A stretch of DNA of 64,000 nucleotides from Halorutilus salinus (lineage in GTDB: Archaea > Halobacteriota > Halobacteria > Halobacteriales > Halorutilaceae). The position numbers were made by a program, and so were the translations under genes. The stretch covers positions 100,160 to 164,159 of the forward strand of contig NZ_RKLV01000006.1 of the NCBI RefSeq assembly GCF_026242195.1. Reading direction: 5' to 3'. Shown here in pieces: positions 53,138-62,142 of this stretch. Numbering within the stretch: the stretch's first letter is position 1; the number at the start of each line of letters is the position of its first letter. A model generated the notes under the pieces. The model saw only the letters and a program-made list of their open reading frames with translations, had not been told where the DNA came from and made no database searches.

Positions 53138-53938
53138 ATGCGTTTCGCGGGTGCGGACGACGGATACGACGAAGCCGACTACGTCGTTGCGGGCTATCCG
53201 CTCGACGCCACGGCTTCGTTCCGTAAGGGTACACGGTTCGCACCGTCACGCGTCCGTGAGGCTTCGCGTTCGCTTGAGACGTACGTCAGGGAAGCCGACC
53301 GCGACGTACGCAATATACCTTTCTACGACTACGGCGACATCGACGCATGGAACGACGCACGTGAGACGGTCGAGTTCGGTCAGGGCGTCGTCGCCGAACT
53401 GTCCGACGACGCGAAGACACCTATCATCGTCGGTGGCGAGCATACGGTCTCCGTCGCGGGGTTTCGCGGCACCGACGCCTCGTCTGTCGTCATCTTCGAC
53501 GCGCATCTCGATCTGAAGGAAGAGTTCGAGGGTTCGGCGTACAGCCACGCATGCGTCGCCCGGCGTGCCGTCGAGGATGGACGTGACGTCTATATCGTCG
53601 GTGCGCGCGAGGCTTCGCGTGACGAATGGGGGTACGCCGAAGAGAGCCGGAACGTCCATCTCCGTAGCTTCGACCGTCTCATGCCCGCGGAGTTCGACGC
53701 GCCGTACGTCTCCGTGGATCTCGACGTTCTGGATCCCGGATACGCGCCCGGTGTCGGAACACCGGTTCCACGCGGCGTCTCCACCGACGTTCTCTTCGAT
53801 GCCGTCCGTTCGCTTGCTCCGCGCGCCGTCGGCTTCGATACCGTGGAGGCTTGCCCCGCGTACGGTGCGGGTGAGGCGGAGTTCGTCACGGCTTCGCTCG
53901 TACGTGACTTCGTAGCCTTCGCCTCCGACGGAGATTAG
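53138..53938 (+). CDS. speB: Agmatinase/ureohydrolase
   Basis: Converts agmatine to putrescine and urea, or acts on a related guanidino compound. It has 266 residues of the ureohydrolase family: VVGGEHTVSVAGF, the manganese motif VIFDAHLDLKEEF, and YVSVDLDVLDPGYAPGVGTP. The ATG lies seven bases after aIF5A, a link that fits polyamine-dependent modification of aIF5A. Confidence 0.9.
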   Translation: MRFAGADDGYDEADYVVAGYPLDATASFRKGTRFAPSRVREASRSLETYVREADRDVRNIPFYDYGDIDAWNDARETVEFGQGVVAELSDDAKTPIIVGGEHTVSVAGFRGTDASSVVIFDAHLDLKEEFEGSAYSHACVARRAVEDGRDVYIVGAREASRDEWGYAEESRNVHLRSFDRLMPAEFDAPYVSVDLDVLDPGYAPGVGTPVPRGVSTDVLFDAVRSLAPRAVGFDTVEACPAYGAGEAEFVTASLVRDFVAFASDGD

Positions 53939-53976
53939 GTAAAGAGTTATACACCTCCCTTCTGTAGGAAGCCCCG

Positions 53977-55218
53977 ATGACGTACAGACGTAGACAGCTT
54001 CTCAGGATAGCCGCGACGGCGGGCGGGGGAGCCGCCGTCACGGGCTGTCTCGGTGGCGACGGTAACGGTGACAACACGACGGATACGGACGTAGACGACG
54101 ACGGAGGCGGTGGGAACGAAACCCAAGACGGCGGCGAAGAGCAACCGACCGAACTCGACCACGAGCCTTGGGCGACGTACGGCGGCGACTCGGCGAACAC
54201 GGGTTACGCGCCCGATGCGTCCGCGCCCGCGGGCGAACTGTCGTGGGAGTACGGAACCGACGGTCCCTTCTACGCGTCGCCCGTCGTCGTCGACAGTACC
54301 GTATACGTACCGAGCTTCGACCAGCGTCTACACGCCGTCGACGCCGTCTCAGGTGAGGCGGACTGGACGTTCAAAGGCTCCGGAAACCCGCGCGCCACGC
54401 CTGCGGTCACCGACGAGCATATCTACTTCGGCACCGACGACAACATACTGTACTCCGTGACGCCTGAGGGCGAACAGGACTGGCGTTACGAAGGCGACGG
54501 TCCCGTGCGCGCGTCGCCCAAGACGGTCGAGGTCGGCGGTGACACGCTCGTCCTCGTCGGTGAGGGACGTTTCGGTAGCGGCGCTGTCGGAGCAAGACGC
54601 GTTATACAGGCGGTCACGTCCAACGGCGAACTCGAATGGTCTTTCGAAGCCGGCGACTTCACGGAGCAAGCCCCCGCCGTCGCCGGAGGAAACACCTACG
54701 TCGTCAGGCAGGACGGTATACTCTACTCCATCGACGCCTCAAACGGCGAACAGAACTGGTTCCACGAGGCGAGCGGCAACATATACTCGTCGCCCGCCGT
54801 CCGCGACGGCTCCGTCATCTACGGCGACGACGATGGCAACGTCCGCGCCGTCCGCGCCGACGAGGACCGTGTCAGGTGGAGCTACGAGGCGGACGACGGC
54901 GTTGAATCATCCCCCTCGGCGTCGAACGACGCCGTCTACTTCGGCGACAACAGCGGTACGTTCCACGCCGTCTCTCTCGAAGGCGAAGAACTCTGGACGT
55001 ACGACGCGGGCGACGCCGTCCGTTCGAAGCCCACGGTGGGCGACGGCTTCGTAGCCTTCGGTAGCAACGACGGTACCGTGTACGTACTCGACACCGAAGC
55101 CGACGGCGAGGAGATATGGACGTACGAGACGGGTCTCGACGTCAGAACCTCGCCCGCTATCATCGACGGACGCCTGTTCGTCTCGTCGTTTGACAACAGC
55201 CTGTACGCCTTCGAATAG
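53977..55218 (+). CDS. Tat-exported PQQ-repeat lipoprotein
   Basis: A 413-residue surface protein. The N-terminus has a twin-arginine stretch ([14 protein letters not shown]) and a lipobox ending in VTGC (cysteine 24), so it is exported folded and lipid-anchored. An acidic Asp/Gly linker follows. About seven PQQ-like beta-propeller repeats then run to the end, with repeated patterns such as [19 protein letters not shown] and [11 protein letters not shown]. No catalytic partner is seen nearby; it could be a scaffold or a PQQ-independent enzyme. Confidence 0.85.
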   Translation: MTYRRRQLLRIAATAGGGAAVTGCLGGDGNGDNTTDTDVDDDGGGGNETQDGGEEQPTELDHEPWATYGGDSANTGYAPDASAPAGELSWEYGTDGPFYASPVVVDSTVYVPSFDQRLHAVDAVSGEADWTFKGSGNPRATPAVTDEHIYFGTDDNILYSVTPEGEQDWRYEGDGPVRASPKTVEVGGDTLVLVGEGRFGSGAVGARRVIQAVTSNGELEWSFEAGDFTEQAPAVAGGNTYVVRQDGILYSIDASNGEQNWFHEASGNIYSSPAVRDGSVIYGDDDGNVRAVRADEDRVRWSYEADDGVESSPSASNDAVYFGDNSGTFHAVSLEGEELWTYDAGDAVRSKPTVGDGFVAFGSNDGTVYVLDTEADGEEIWTYETGLDVRTSPAIIDGRLFVSSFDNSLYAFE

Positions 55219-55253
55219 CAACGTTTTACCGGCATCAGTTTCAACTCTGCGAC

Positions 55254-55460
55254 ATGCCCATAAAGCCCGCGTACATCAAGAAGATAGGACGCGAACTCCT
55301 CGAAAAATACCCCGACGTATTCACCGACGACTACAAGTCGAACAAGAACGCCGTCACCGAACTTACCAACGTCGAGTCGAAGACCGTACGTAACCGTATC
55401 GCAGGCTACGTCACGAGACATTCGGACGGTCTGGAGGAGACAGCGCCCGCGACCGCCTAA
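55254..55460 (+). CDS. rps17e: Ribosomal protein S17e
   Basis: A 68-residue small-subunit protein of the archaeal/eukaryotic set. The N-terminus is [20 protein letters not shown] and the DNA/RNA-binding [14 protein letters not shown] follows. Stop overlaps the converging herA stop by 4 bases. Confidence 0.94.
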   Translation: MPIKPAYIKKIGRELLEKYPDVFTDDYKSNKNAVTELTNVESKTVRNRIAGYVTRHSDGLEETAPATA

Positions 55461-57094
55461 TCCCCTCTTCCCTTGTCACGTGACTTCTTCGCCTTCTTCT
55501 TAGCACGCTCGCGTTTCTTCTTCTTACGTTTCTGAGCCTCCTTGTACGCCTTGATGCTCTCCTTGGCAACGTCGGGCGTCATACCTCCGTGCTCGGTCTC
55601 ACGGAGACGTATCTTGGTCAGCACGGGCGTGTTGATGAAGTCGCCCGCAAGTATCGCCTGCCCCGTCGTCAGACCGGGTAGGTCGCGTAGGAGATCCTCG
55701 CCTGCCGCCTCGACGGAGCGCGCTATCGTCTCCTGGTCGACCCCGTTACGTACCTTCATTATTATCGACGAGTTGCACTGCGAAAGAACGTCCTCGTCTA
55801 GCCTCGACGGACGCTGTGAGATAACACAGAGACCGACACCGAACTTACGTCCCTCGCGGGCTATCTCCTGCAGGAGGTCACGTGTCTTTAGCTCGCGGTC
55901 GATAGGCGCGAAGTTGTGCGCCTCCTCTATGAAGATGGTCACCGGAACGTCGATATGGCGCTCGCGCGCCTTCGCGTCGAAGCCGCCGCGTCCGCGCTGT
56001 ACGCGCACCGCCTCCTTACGCGACTCCATTATCTGCTTCGTAAAGTACCACAGGATGAGGTTTCTTTCGAGTTCCTCCGCTCCCGTCGGGAACTCTATGA
56101 TGTTGCACTTGCCGGGTTCGCATAGCTCCTGTACGCTCGTCTCCGTTTCGGGGTCGAGGCTCACGAAGTCTTCGAGGAGACCCAGACGCCACGCGAGGTT
56201 GTCGTCGACACGGTTGCCTTCGCTCAGACGGTCGATTATATCCGCCACCGAGTAGTCGCGCCTCACGTTGTCCTGATACTCGGCGGAAACGCTCGACGAG
56301 CTCGCCGTCGTGTCGTCGATGTCGAGGTCGTCGAGAACCTCGCGGAGACGTTCGCGCTGGACGTTTGTGGCGTCCTCGGCGAAGGCGACCTGAAAGTCGT
56401 CGAGGTCGAGGTTGGAGATCTTGATACGCGGCTCCTCTATGAGATTGAACCTGTCGCCGTACTCGTCGTCCTCGGCGAGCGTGAAGTACTCACCGTGTAT
56501 ATCGAAGACGACCGACGTGCCGCGGTTTCCGGGCTTGACGGTCTCTTCGAGAAGGACACCGACCGTGTACGACTTACCTGCGCCCGTCGAAGCCAGAACG
56601 CTGAGGTGCTTCGTCGCCACCTCGTCCATGTCGACGAAGACCTTTACATCGGCGTCCTCGCGGTTGAGGACGTGACCCATATGCAGGACGCCCTGTCTCT
56701 CCGAGGGCGTCAGTATCTCGGCGAGTAGCTCGTCGTGTGCGTAGTAGACCTCCTGACCGATATGTGGCGAGCTACGTAGGTTACGGAATCCGCCCATATC
56801 CTCGTCGTAGACACCCAGTACCTTCGCAGTCACGCGGTAGCCGCGGTTCGTCGTTAATGTCTCCATACCGTCGGCGTCGACGTGCGGCTCAAGCGTCTGG
56901 GGAACGTCGCTCTCGTCCGCCACGATACGGTCGCGCTCCTGTATACGGCAGAGTATCTTTGTGTCGTCGCGGTCGTCGGGTTCGTAGTAGACGAACTCAC
57001 CGACCTTCAGCTTCTCTATCTCGGTCGTCACGAAGTCGAACGACTCCTCGGTGCGTCCGGGTCCGAGCGCCCAGCCTGTCAGGTCTTTCATCAT
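55457..57094 (-). CDS. herA: HerA-type helicase/translocase
   Basis: A hexameric DNA translocase of the HerA-FtsK superfamily, usually partnered with NurA and Mre11-Rad50 in end resection. It has 545 residues: HAS-barrel N-terminus ([20 protein letters not shown]), Walker [19 protein letters not shown] near residue 180, Walker [21 protein letters not shown] near 385, then the [17 protein letters not shown] motif. It ends in a strongly basic tail ([16 protein letters not shown]). nurA is not adjacent. Confidence 0.88.
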   Translation of the reverse strand: MMKDLTGWALGPGRTEESFDFVTTEIEKLKVGEFVYYEPDDRDDTKILCRIQERDRIVADESDVPQTLEPHVDADGMETLTTNRGYRVTAKVLGVYDEDMGGFRNLRSSPHIGQEVYYAHDELLAEILTPSERQGVLHMGHVLNREDADVKVFVDMDEVATKHLSVLASTGAGKSYTVGVLLEETVKPGNRGTSVVFDIHGEYFTLAEDDEYGDRFNLIEEPRIKISNLDLDDFQVAFAEDATNVQRERLREVLDDLDIDDTTASSSSVSAEYQDNVRRDYSVADIIDRLSEGNRVDDNLAWRLGLLEDFVSLDPETETSVQELCEPGKCNIIEFPTGAEELERNLILWYFTKQIMESRKEAVRVQRGRGGFDAKARERHIDVPVTIFIEEAHNFAPIDRELKTRDLLQEIAREGRKFGVGLCVISQRPSRLDEDVLSQCNSSIIMKVRNGVDQETIARSVEAAGEDLLRDLPGLTTGQAILAGDFINTPVLTKIRLRETEHGGMTPDVAKESIKAYKEAQKRKKKKRERAKKKAKKSRDKGRGD

Positions 57095-57207
57095 ATATCA
57101 CGTGGGATAGACGGTATTACGGCGTCAGTAGCATAAATCCTCGGTCGGACTGTGCGAACGTCGGTGTATCGACAAGAACTAACACGTTCGGGCGCGTACG
57201 AGGACGT

Positions 57208-57549
57208 ATGCTGGGGAGCCTCGAAGCGAAGGTTCTGGGAGTGCTTGAGGAGTACGACGAGGCGAGCGTCCGCGATATCGTCGACGCCCTCAACGACGAC
57301 GACGAGGACTTCGCGTACACCACCGTCGGGACTATACTCGACAGGCTCCACGACAAAGGTCTCGTCGAACGTAGGGAGGAGCCGTACAAGGGCGGGACGC
57401 GGTACGTCTACGAGTACGTCGATATACGTGACGAGTATATAGACGAAGTTCTCCGTGATGTCGTCTCGCTCTTTGGCGACGATGGGCTGGAAGAACTCAA
57501 GGAGAAGGTTGAGGAAGCCGAAGACGGAACCCAAGACGCGGGGGGCTGA
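57208..57549 (+). CDS. BlaI/MecI-like winged-helix regulator
   Basis: A 113-residue regulator of the BlaI/MecI/CopY type: LEAKVLGVLEEYDEASVRDI, then YTTVGTILDRLHDKGLVERR, and an acidic C-terminal helix for dimerisation. Bacterial BlaI is cleaved by its partner protease BlaR1. Here an M48 membrane metalloprotease overlaps the stop by one base, so the same regulator-protease pairing appears in an archaeon. The ATG at 57208 is used; the longer upstream frame is not coding. Confidence 0.85.
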   Translation: MLGSLEAKVLGVLEEYDEASVRDIVDALNDDDEDFAYTTVGTILDRLHDKGLVERREEPYKGGTRYVYEYVDIRDEYIDEVLRDVVSLFGDDGLEELKEKVEEAEDGTQDAGG

Positions 57550-58421
57550 TGGAACGTATACTGCTGTACGGATCGGTTGCGGGCTTCGGCTGGCTTACGC
57601 TCCTCACGCTCTACTACGCTGTTCTACGCAAACGTCGCGCCGTCTTCTCTATGGTAGCGTCGTTCGGCGTCGCCGCCGTCGTGACCGTCTGGACAGCCGC
57701 CGTCTTTCTTGGCGTAGCGGGCGTCTCGCACGCCGTCTACGGATTCCCCGAAGCCTCTTTCCGTACCGTCGCGGCTGTCGTCGTCGCCGCATACGCCGTC
57801 TCCGTCGCCGAACTCACAGCTCTGTTCGTCATCAATCAGTGGACGGTTCGACGCCTCGTCCGACGGTACCGAAGCCTCGCCGACGGAAGCCTCACCGCCC
57901 ATCTTCAGAACCGTGTCGACATCGGTTCCCTTGCAGACGAGTTTGACATCGGTGAGATAGAGGTTCTCGTCGTCGAGGACGCGGAGGCTAACGCACATTC
58001 GATGGCGCTCGCGCGTCCGAGCCTTCTCTCGCCTAAGCTGGGTAAGGAGGTTCTGGTTATCAAACGTCCGCTCGTAGATGTTCTCGACGACGACGAACTC
58101 GAAGCGGTTCTGGCGCACGAGTTTGCGCATATCGAGGAACTCGACGCGCGTTTCCGCCCCTACTTCGAGGTTCTGGCTCTCGTCTACTTCTTCGACCCCG
58201 TGGTGCAGGTCACGCGCCGGTTCATGCGCCGTCTTCAGGAGTACGGTGCCGACGACCGCGCGGTTGAGGTGACAGGGAACCCGAAGGCGCTCGGACGTGC
58301 GCTCGTCAAGGTTGCGGAGTACGAGGCGGACGGTGGGAGACGTTTCGAGATCAAGGAGCGTGCCCAGAGGCTCGCACAGCATCCGACGGATGGACAAACG
58401 ACTTACAGAAGGAGGGTATAA
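57549..58421 (+). CDS. M48-family membrane zinc metalloprotease
   Basis: A 290-residue membrane protease. Four N-terminal helices (for example VAGFGWLTLLTLYYAVL and AVFSMVASFGVAAVVTVWTA) lead to a zinc-binding HEFAH in AVLAHEFAHIEELDARFRPY near residue 197 and the third ligand in the EYGADDRAVE motif. The layout is of the M48/M56 group. Its gene overlaps the BlaI-like gene, and I infer that it regulates, or is regulated by, this partner. Confidence 0.85.
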   Translation: MERILLYGSVAGFGWLTLLTLYYAVLRKRRAVFSMVASFGVAAVVTVWTAAVFLGVAGVSHAVYGFPEASFRTVAAVVVAAYAVSVAELTALFVINQWTVRRLVRRYRSLADGSLTAHLQNRVDIGSLADEFDIGEIEVLVVEDAEANAHSMALARPSLLSPKLGKEVLVIKRPLVDVLDDDELEAVLAHEFAHIEELDARFRPYFEVLALVYFFDPVVQVTRRFMRRLQEYGADDRAVEVTGNPKALGRALVKVAEYEADGGRRFEIKERAQRLAQHPTDGQTTYRRRV

Positions 58422-58428
58422 CGGCTGT

Positions 58429-58986
58429 ATGTCGTACGAGTCTACCGAACGCCGCGCTTGGGCTGTCTCCCTCGTCGTCTCCGCCGTCGCGCTCGGACTT
58501 ATCGGTGCCTCCTCACGCGGCGGTATAGACGCTGTTCCGCGTCTACCCTCCGAGGTTATCGCCGTCATACCTCACGTCAACGCCGTCCTCGTCGCAACGT
58601 CTTTCTTTACCCTACTCGCCGGCTACAGAGCCGTCCGGAACGGAAACACAACGCGGCACGCACGTCTCATGGCGACGACGGCGGTGCTTTTCTTTGTTTT
58701 CCTCACCCTGTACCTCGTCCGTCTCTCGAACGCAGGTCTGACGCCGTTCCCCGGATCCGACGCCGTATACACGTACGTCTATCTGCCGTTCCTCGGCGTA
58801 CATATGGTTCTCGCGGCGGTCTGTATCCCTCTCGTCCTTTACTCCGTCTCCGTAGCCGTCACGGTTCCGACCGATGACATACGTGAGACGGCACATCCGC
58901 GTGTCGGACGCGTCGCGGTTCCGCTGTGGGCGGTGTCGTTCGCCTTCGGCTTCGTCGTCTATCTGATGCTCCACCACCTGTTCTGA
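58429..58986 (+). CDS. DUF420-family membrane protein
   Basis: A 185-residue protein with five predicted membrane helices. Conserved histidines lie in VIPHVNAVLVATSFFTLLAG, GVHMVLAAVCIPLVLYSV and VYLMLHHLF. This spacing fits DUF420 proteins, some linked to cytochrome oxidase assembly (heme-binding is suspected). ATG seven bases after the M48 gene, so co-transcribed. Confidence 0.8.
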   Translation: MSYESTERRAWAVSLVVSAVALGLIGASSRGGIDAVPRLPSEVIAVIPHVNAVLVATSFFTLLAGYRAVRNGNTTRHARLMATTAVLFFVFLTLYLVRLSNAGLTPFPGSDAVYTYVYLPFLGVHMVLAAVCIPLVLYSVSVAVTVPTDDIRETAHPRVGRVAVPLWAVSFAFGFVVYLMLHHLF

Positions 58987-59058
58987 TGACGTCGAGACGT
59001 AAACCCCGGTGCGAGAAGTAAAAACTCGGTGCGAGATGTGCGGTGTGAGACGCGAAGC

Positions 59059-59065
59059 TTTTTTT
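59059..59065 (+). terminator. T-rich candidate terminator
   Basis: A run of seven T's, 73 bases after the DUF420 gene, before trpS. Archaeal transcription often ends at such T-tracts. The 100-base gap also has a degenerate repeat of CGGTGCGAGA. Confidence 0.35.
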
Positions 59066-59086
59066 CGTGCGACGCAAAGATTTACC

Positions 59087-60514
59087 ATGGATATCGACCC
59101 GTGGGGTTCGGACTCGGTCGAGGACTACTCACGTCTTTTCGACGAGTTCGGTATAGACGAGTTCGACGAGTCGGACGTTCCCGAACCGCTCGACCTGATG
59201 CGTCGCGGTATTATCTTCGGCGAGCGCGACTACGACCTCGTCGAGGAAGCGATACGTAACGGCGAGGAGTTCGCGGCTCTGTCGGGCTTCATGCCGTCGG
59301 GGAGCCTACATCTCGGACATCTGATGGTTCTACGTGAACTCGTCTGGCACCAGCAGAGGGGCGCGGACACCTACTTCGTAATCGCCGACCTCGAAGCTCA
59401 TTCGGCGCGCGGTATGTCGTGGGAAGAGTGCGAGCGTTACGCGCGCGAGTACGTCCTTTCGCTCCTTGCGCTCGGATTCGACCCCGAGGAGGGCGAGGTT
59501 TACAGACAGAGCGAGAACCGCGAGCTTCAGGACTTGGCGTTCGAACTCGGCGAGGAGACCAACTTCAACGAACTGAACGCAATCTACGGCTTCGACGGCG
59601 AAACCAACATGGGGCATATGCAGAGTACGTTGACGCAGGCGGCGGACATACTGTACCCCCAGCTTGACGAACCCAAGCCGACCGTCATACCTGTGGGCGC
59701 GGATCAGGATCCCCATCTACGTCTCACGCGTGGTCTTGCGCGCCGTACACGTATCTTCGGCGTCACGGAGGCGTACGCGAGCTTCGAGATAGAGGACGAG
59801 CATAAGGAGGCGGTCAGGCAGGCAGTCGAAGGACTCGAAGATGTAACAGCCGCGGAACTCGCGGAAGAAGTGGACGACACGCAACTCGCCGAACGTCTGC
59901 GGGCGGGTGGCGACGAAGGGCTGAAACACCGGACGCGTGTCCTTTCACGTGACGCACCGCAGGAGGCTTTCGACGCATTAGCCGACGAACTCGAAGACAC
60001 CGGACGCGTTGAGAGGTTCGACGAACATCTCGACGTCTACGACGCCGACCGTGAGGATGTCGAACGCCTCGTCCGTGAGGTAGAGGTCGAACACGGCGGC
60101 TACGGCTTCTATCCGCCTTCGTCGATCTACCACAGGTTCATGACGGGTCTGACGGGAGGTAAGATGTCTTCGAGCGTCCCCAAGAGCCATATCGCCGTCA
60201 CCGACGACCTCGACGACGCGCGTGAAAAGGTGATGAGCGCCAAGACGGGGGGGCGTGAGACGGCGGAGGAACAGCGCGAGAAGGGCGGAAGACCCGACGA
60301 ATGCCCCGTCTACGAACTGTACGCGTACGCCGACGACTCCGTCTGCGACGACGAACACGCCGAACGCGTCTACGAGGAGTGCGCGGGTGGCGAACGTCTC
60401 TGCGGCGGCTGTAAGAGCGAGGCTGGGGATCTGACAGCCGAGTATCTTGAGGAGCATCAGGAGGCGCGCGAGGAGGCGCGTGAGACGCTCAAGGGTTCCG
60501 ACATCGAAATCTGA
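59087..60514 (+). CDS. trpS: Tryptophanyl-tRNA synthetase
   Basis: Class I synthetase charging tRNA-Trp. It has 475 residues: the HIGH-like SGSLHLGHLMVLRELVWHQQ near residue 96, KMSSS near residue 362, and the C-terminal region with several cysteines (CAGGERLCGGCKSEAG). It resembles the archaeal type. The ATG at 59087 is the family start, after a gap with a T-rich tract. Confidence 0.94.
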   Translation: MDIDPWGSDSVEDYSRLFDEFGIDEFDESDVPEPLDLMRRGIIFGERDYDLVEEAIRNGEEFAALSGFMPSGSLHLGHLMVLRELVWHQQRGADTYFVIADLEAHSARGMSWEECERYAREYVLSLLALGFDPEEGEVYRQSENRELQDLAFELGEETNFNELNAIYGFDGETNMGHMQSTLTQAADILYPQLDEPKPTVIPVGADQDPHLRLTRGLARRTRIFGVTEAYASFEIEDEHKEAVRQAVEGLEDVTAAELAEEVDDTQLAERLRAGGDEGLKHRTRVLSRDAPQEAFDALADELEDTGRVERFDEHLDVYDADREDVERLVREVEVEHGGYGFYPPSSIYHRFMTGLTGGKMSSSVPKSHIAVTDDLDDAREKVMSAKTGGRETAEEQREKGGRPDECPVYELYAYADDSVCDDEHAERVYEECAGGERLCGGCKSEAGDLTAEYLEEHQEAREEARETLKGSDIEI

Positions 60515-61189
60515 CTACGTCCCTCGCTTGTTCCCGTAGATATGTATCTGAAGACGTGGCGAGTAACGGAAGCCACGTTCCTTACACAGTTCGGCGAGCC
60601 ATTCGCCGCGTTGGCGTAGCGTGTCACGGTCAACGCCTTCGGGCATCAGAAGCACATGGTTGCGGTCGTATGTTGAGAGCGACGCGAGTATATCCTCTAT
60701 CTCGTCTATGTCTTCTCGGTCGGCGACGACGAACTTTAGCTGGTAGTCGTGCGAACTGATATACGACTCGATCACGTCGAAGTCGATCCGTTCCTCCTCG
60801 TGTATCTCGCGCCATCCGTCCGCTTCTTCGTCGGGCGTTGAGTTGGAGAGCTTGGGCGACATGGAGACGAGTTCGGCGTCAACGTCGCGGTAGACCGTCG
60901 CGTTCGTCTCCACGGTAACATCGCCGTCGAGCGACGCGCAAAGCTCGTCTATATCCGGCTGTAACAACGGCTCGCCGCCCGTTACGACGTAGTGGTTCGC
61001 GCCGTAGCCGTCGGCGCGCTCCACCACCTCCTCGACGGTCTCCGTCTCTCCCTCCGGATCCCATGACGTGTACGCTGAGTCGCACCACGAGCAACGCAGG
61101 TTACAGCCGCTCGTGCGCACGAAGACGGACGGTACGCCCGCGAGACGTCCCTCGCCCTGTACGGTGTAGAACACCTCGCTAACGTACAG
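60515..61189 (-). CDS. queE: 7-carboxy-7-deazaguanine synthase, candidate CTG start
   Basis: Radical SAM enzyme of the preQ0/archaeosine tRNA-modification pathway. The cluster motif CNLRCSWC (near residue 30) is unusually of CxxxCxxC form, as in QueE. Other marks are VFYTVQGEG at the N-terminus and VTGGEPLLQPD. The first ATG/GTG/TTG in frame is GTG at 61174. However, a CTG at 61189 gives a fuller N-terminus (YVSEVFYTVQGEG), is preceded by GGGGGTGA six bases upstream, and overlaps the end of queC. So 61174 may be the start of a shortened call. About 219 to 224 residues. Confidence 0.85.
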   Translation of the reverse strand: MYVSEVFYTVQGEGRLAGVPSVFVRTSGCNLRCSWCDSAYTSWDPEGETETVEEVVERADGYGANHYVVTGGEPLLQPDIDELCASLDGDVTVETNATVYRDVDAELVSMSPKLSNSTPDEEADGWREIHEEERIDFDVIESYISSHDYQLKFVVADREDIDEIEDILASLSTYDRNHVLLMPEGVDRDTLRQRGEWLAELCKERGFRYSPRLQIHIYGNKRGT

Positions 61190-61829
61190 GGTCGTTCACC
61201 CCCGCTTCGTCGAAACCGCGTGCGCGTTCCTCGCACGATGCGCAGACGCCACAAGGCTCGTCGCCGTTCTGGTAACACGACCACGTATGCTCGAAAGGCA
61301 CGCCGAGTTCGTCGCCGCGGTCGACGACCTCGCTCTTCTCCATGTCCACGACAGGGCGGCGTACCTCAAACTCGACGCGGTCGGTTCCGAGCGAAAGCGC
61401 ATCCTCCATAGCTTCGGCGTACACGTCTCTGCAGTCGGCGTACCCGTCGCGGTCGTCGGCGTTGGGACCGTACCAGAGCTTCGTCGCGCGGCGTTTCTCG
61501 GCGACCCCCGACGCGACGGCAATAAGGACTGTGTTGCGCATAGGGACGTACGATGTAGCGACGCCCTCCTCGTCGTAATGCGTCGACAGGTCTGTACCGT
61601 CGGTGAGCCCCTCACCGAACGCTGAGAACGCGTCAGACAGGTCGATCTCCACGTACTCCGCACCGTAATGCGAAGCAAGCGCAGTCGCGCAGTCGCGCTC
61701 CCTCTCGCTCGTGTGCTGTCCGTAACGTGCGTGAACGGCGACGGGCACCTCGTCGTCATCACGAACCCCCTCGGCGAACGTAACGGCGCTGTCGACGCCA
61801 CCGGAGACGAGGACGACGCTGTCAGCCAT
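61179..61829 (-). CDS. queC: 7-cyano-7-deazaguanine synthase
   Basis: Makes preQ0 from 7-carboxy-7-deazaguanine, ATP and ammonia. It has 216 residues: PP-loop VVLVSGGVDSAVTFAEGV, the conserved YVPMRNTVLIAVASGVAE, and a C-terminal zinc site CxnCxxCxxC in CYQNGDEPCGVCASCEERA. The ATG overlaps the RHH gene stop; a longer open frame to 61940 would run across that gene. Confidence 0.93.
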   Translation of the reverse strand: MADSVVLVSGGVDSAVTFAEGVRDDDEVPVAVHARYGQHTSERERDCATALASHYGAEYVEIDLSDAFSAFGEGLTDGTDLSTHYDEEGVATSYVPMRNTVLIAVASGVAEKRRATKLWYGPNADDRDGYADCRDVYAEAMEDALSLGTDRVEFEVRRPVVDMEKSEVVDRGDELGVPFEHTWSCYQNGDEPCGVCASCEERARGFDEAGVNDPVR

Positions 61830-62001
61830 CGTCCTCCTCAACGCGCCCGTGTCTCCTGTCGATCTCGTCCATCCGGTCGAGCATCTTACGTAGTGCGCTT
61901 CGTACGGCGTCCGAGGTCGATACGAACTTACCGTCGTCACCGACGTGTTCCTGTACGTCGTCGAGTAGCTCCTGTGGTACGTCGGCGCTCACCTTAGGCA
62001 T
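61822..62001 (-). CDS. Ribbon-helix-helix regulator heading the queC-queE operon
   Basis: A 59-residue RHH (MetJ/Arc/CopG-type) DNA-binding protein: the beta-strand PKVSADVPQ, helix LLDDVQEHVGD, then FVSTSDAVRSALRKMLDRM. It overlaps queC by eight bases and is the first gene of the unit. Its own start codon lies inside a tandem 11-bp repeat, the kind of array RHH dimers bind, so autoregulation of the whole operon is likely. Not predicted by simple longest-frame calling. Confidence 0.85.
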   Translation of the reverse strand: MPKVSADVPQELLDDVQEHVGDDGKFVSTSDAVRSALRKMLDRMDEIDRRHGRVEEDDG

Positions 62002-62033
62002 GGTATTCGTATGGTATTAGTATGGTATTAAGG
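62000..62033. promoter_or_regulatory. Tandem 11-bp operator array
   Basis: TGGTATT occurs three times at 62001, 62012 and 62023, spaced exactly 11 bases, about one helical turn. On the transcribed strand this is AATACCAT repeated into the start codon of the RHH gene. The most upstream copy adjoins TTAAT, a TATA-like box. Confidence 0.6.
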
Positions 62034-62142
62034 TTGCGACAGGCGGGGACGGATCACCGACGGTCTGACGGCGTGTACGAGGGAGCATCTCTCGCGTCGT
62101 CGAGAACCGGGAACCTTACGCGTCAGTATCTGAGCCGTCCGG

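Noticed and set aside
58983..59086. Possible C/D box RNA at a TGATGAC sequence
   Set aside because: No CTGA D box at a suitable distance and no internal C'/D' pair.
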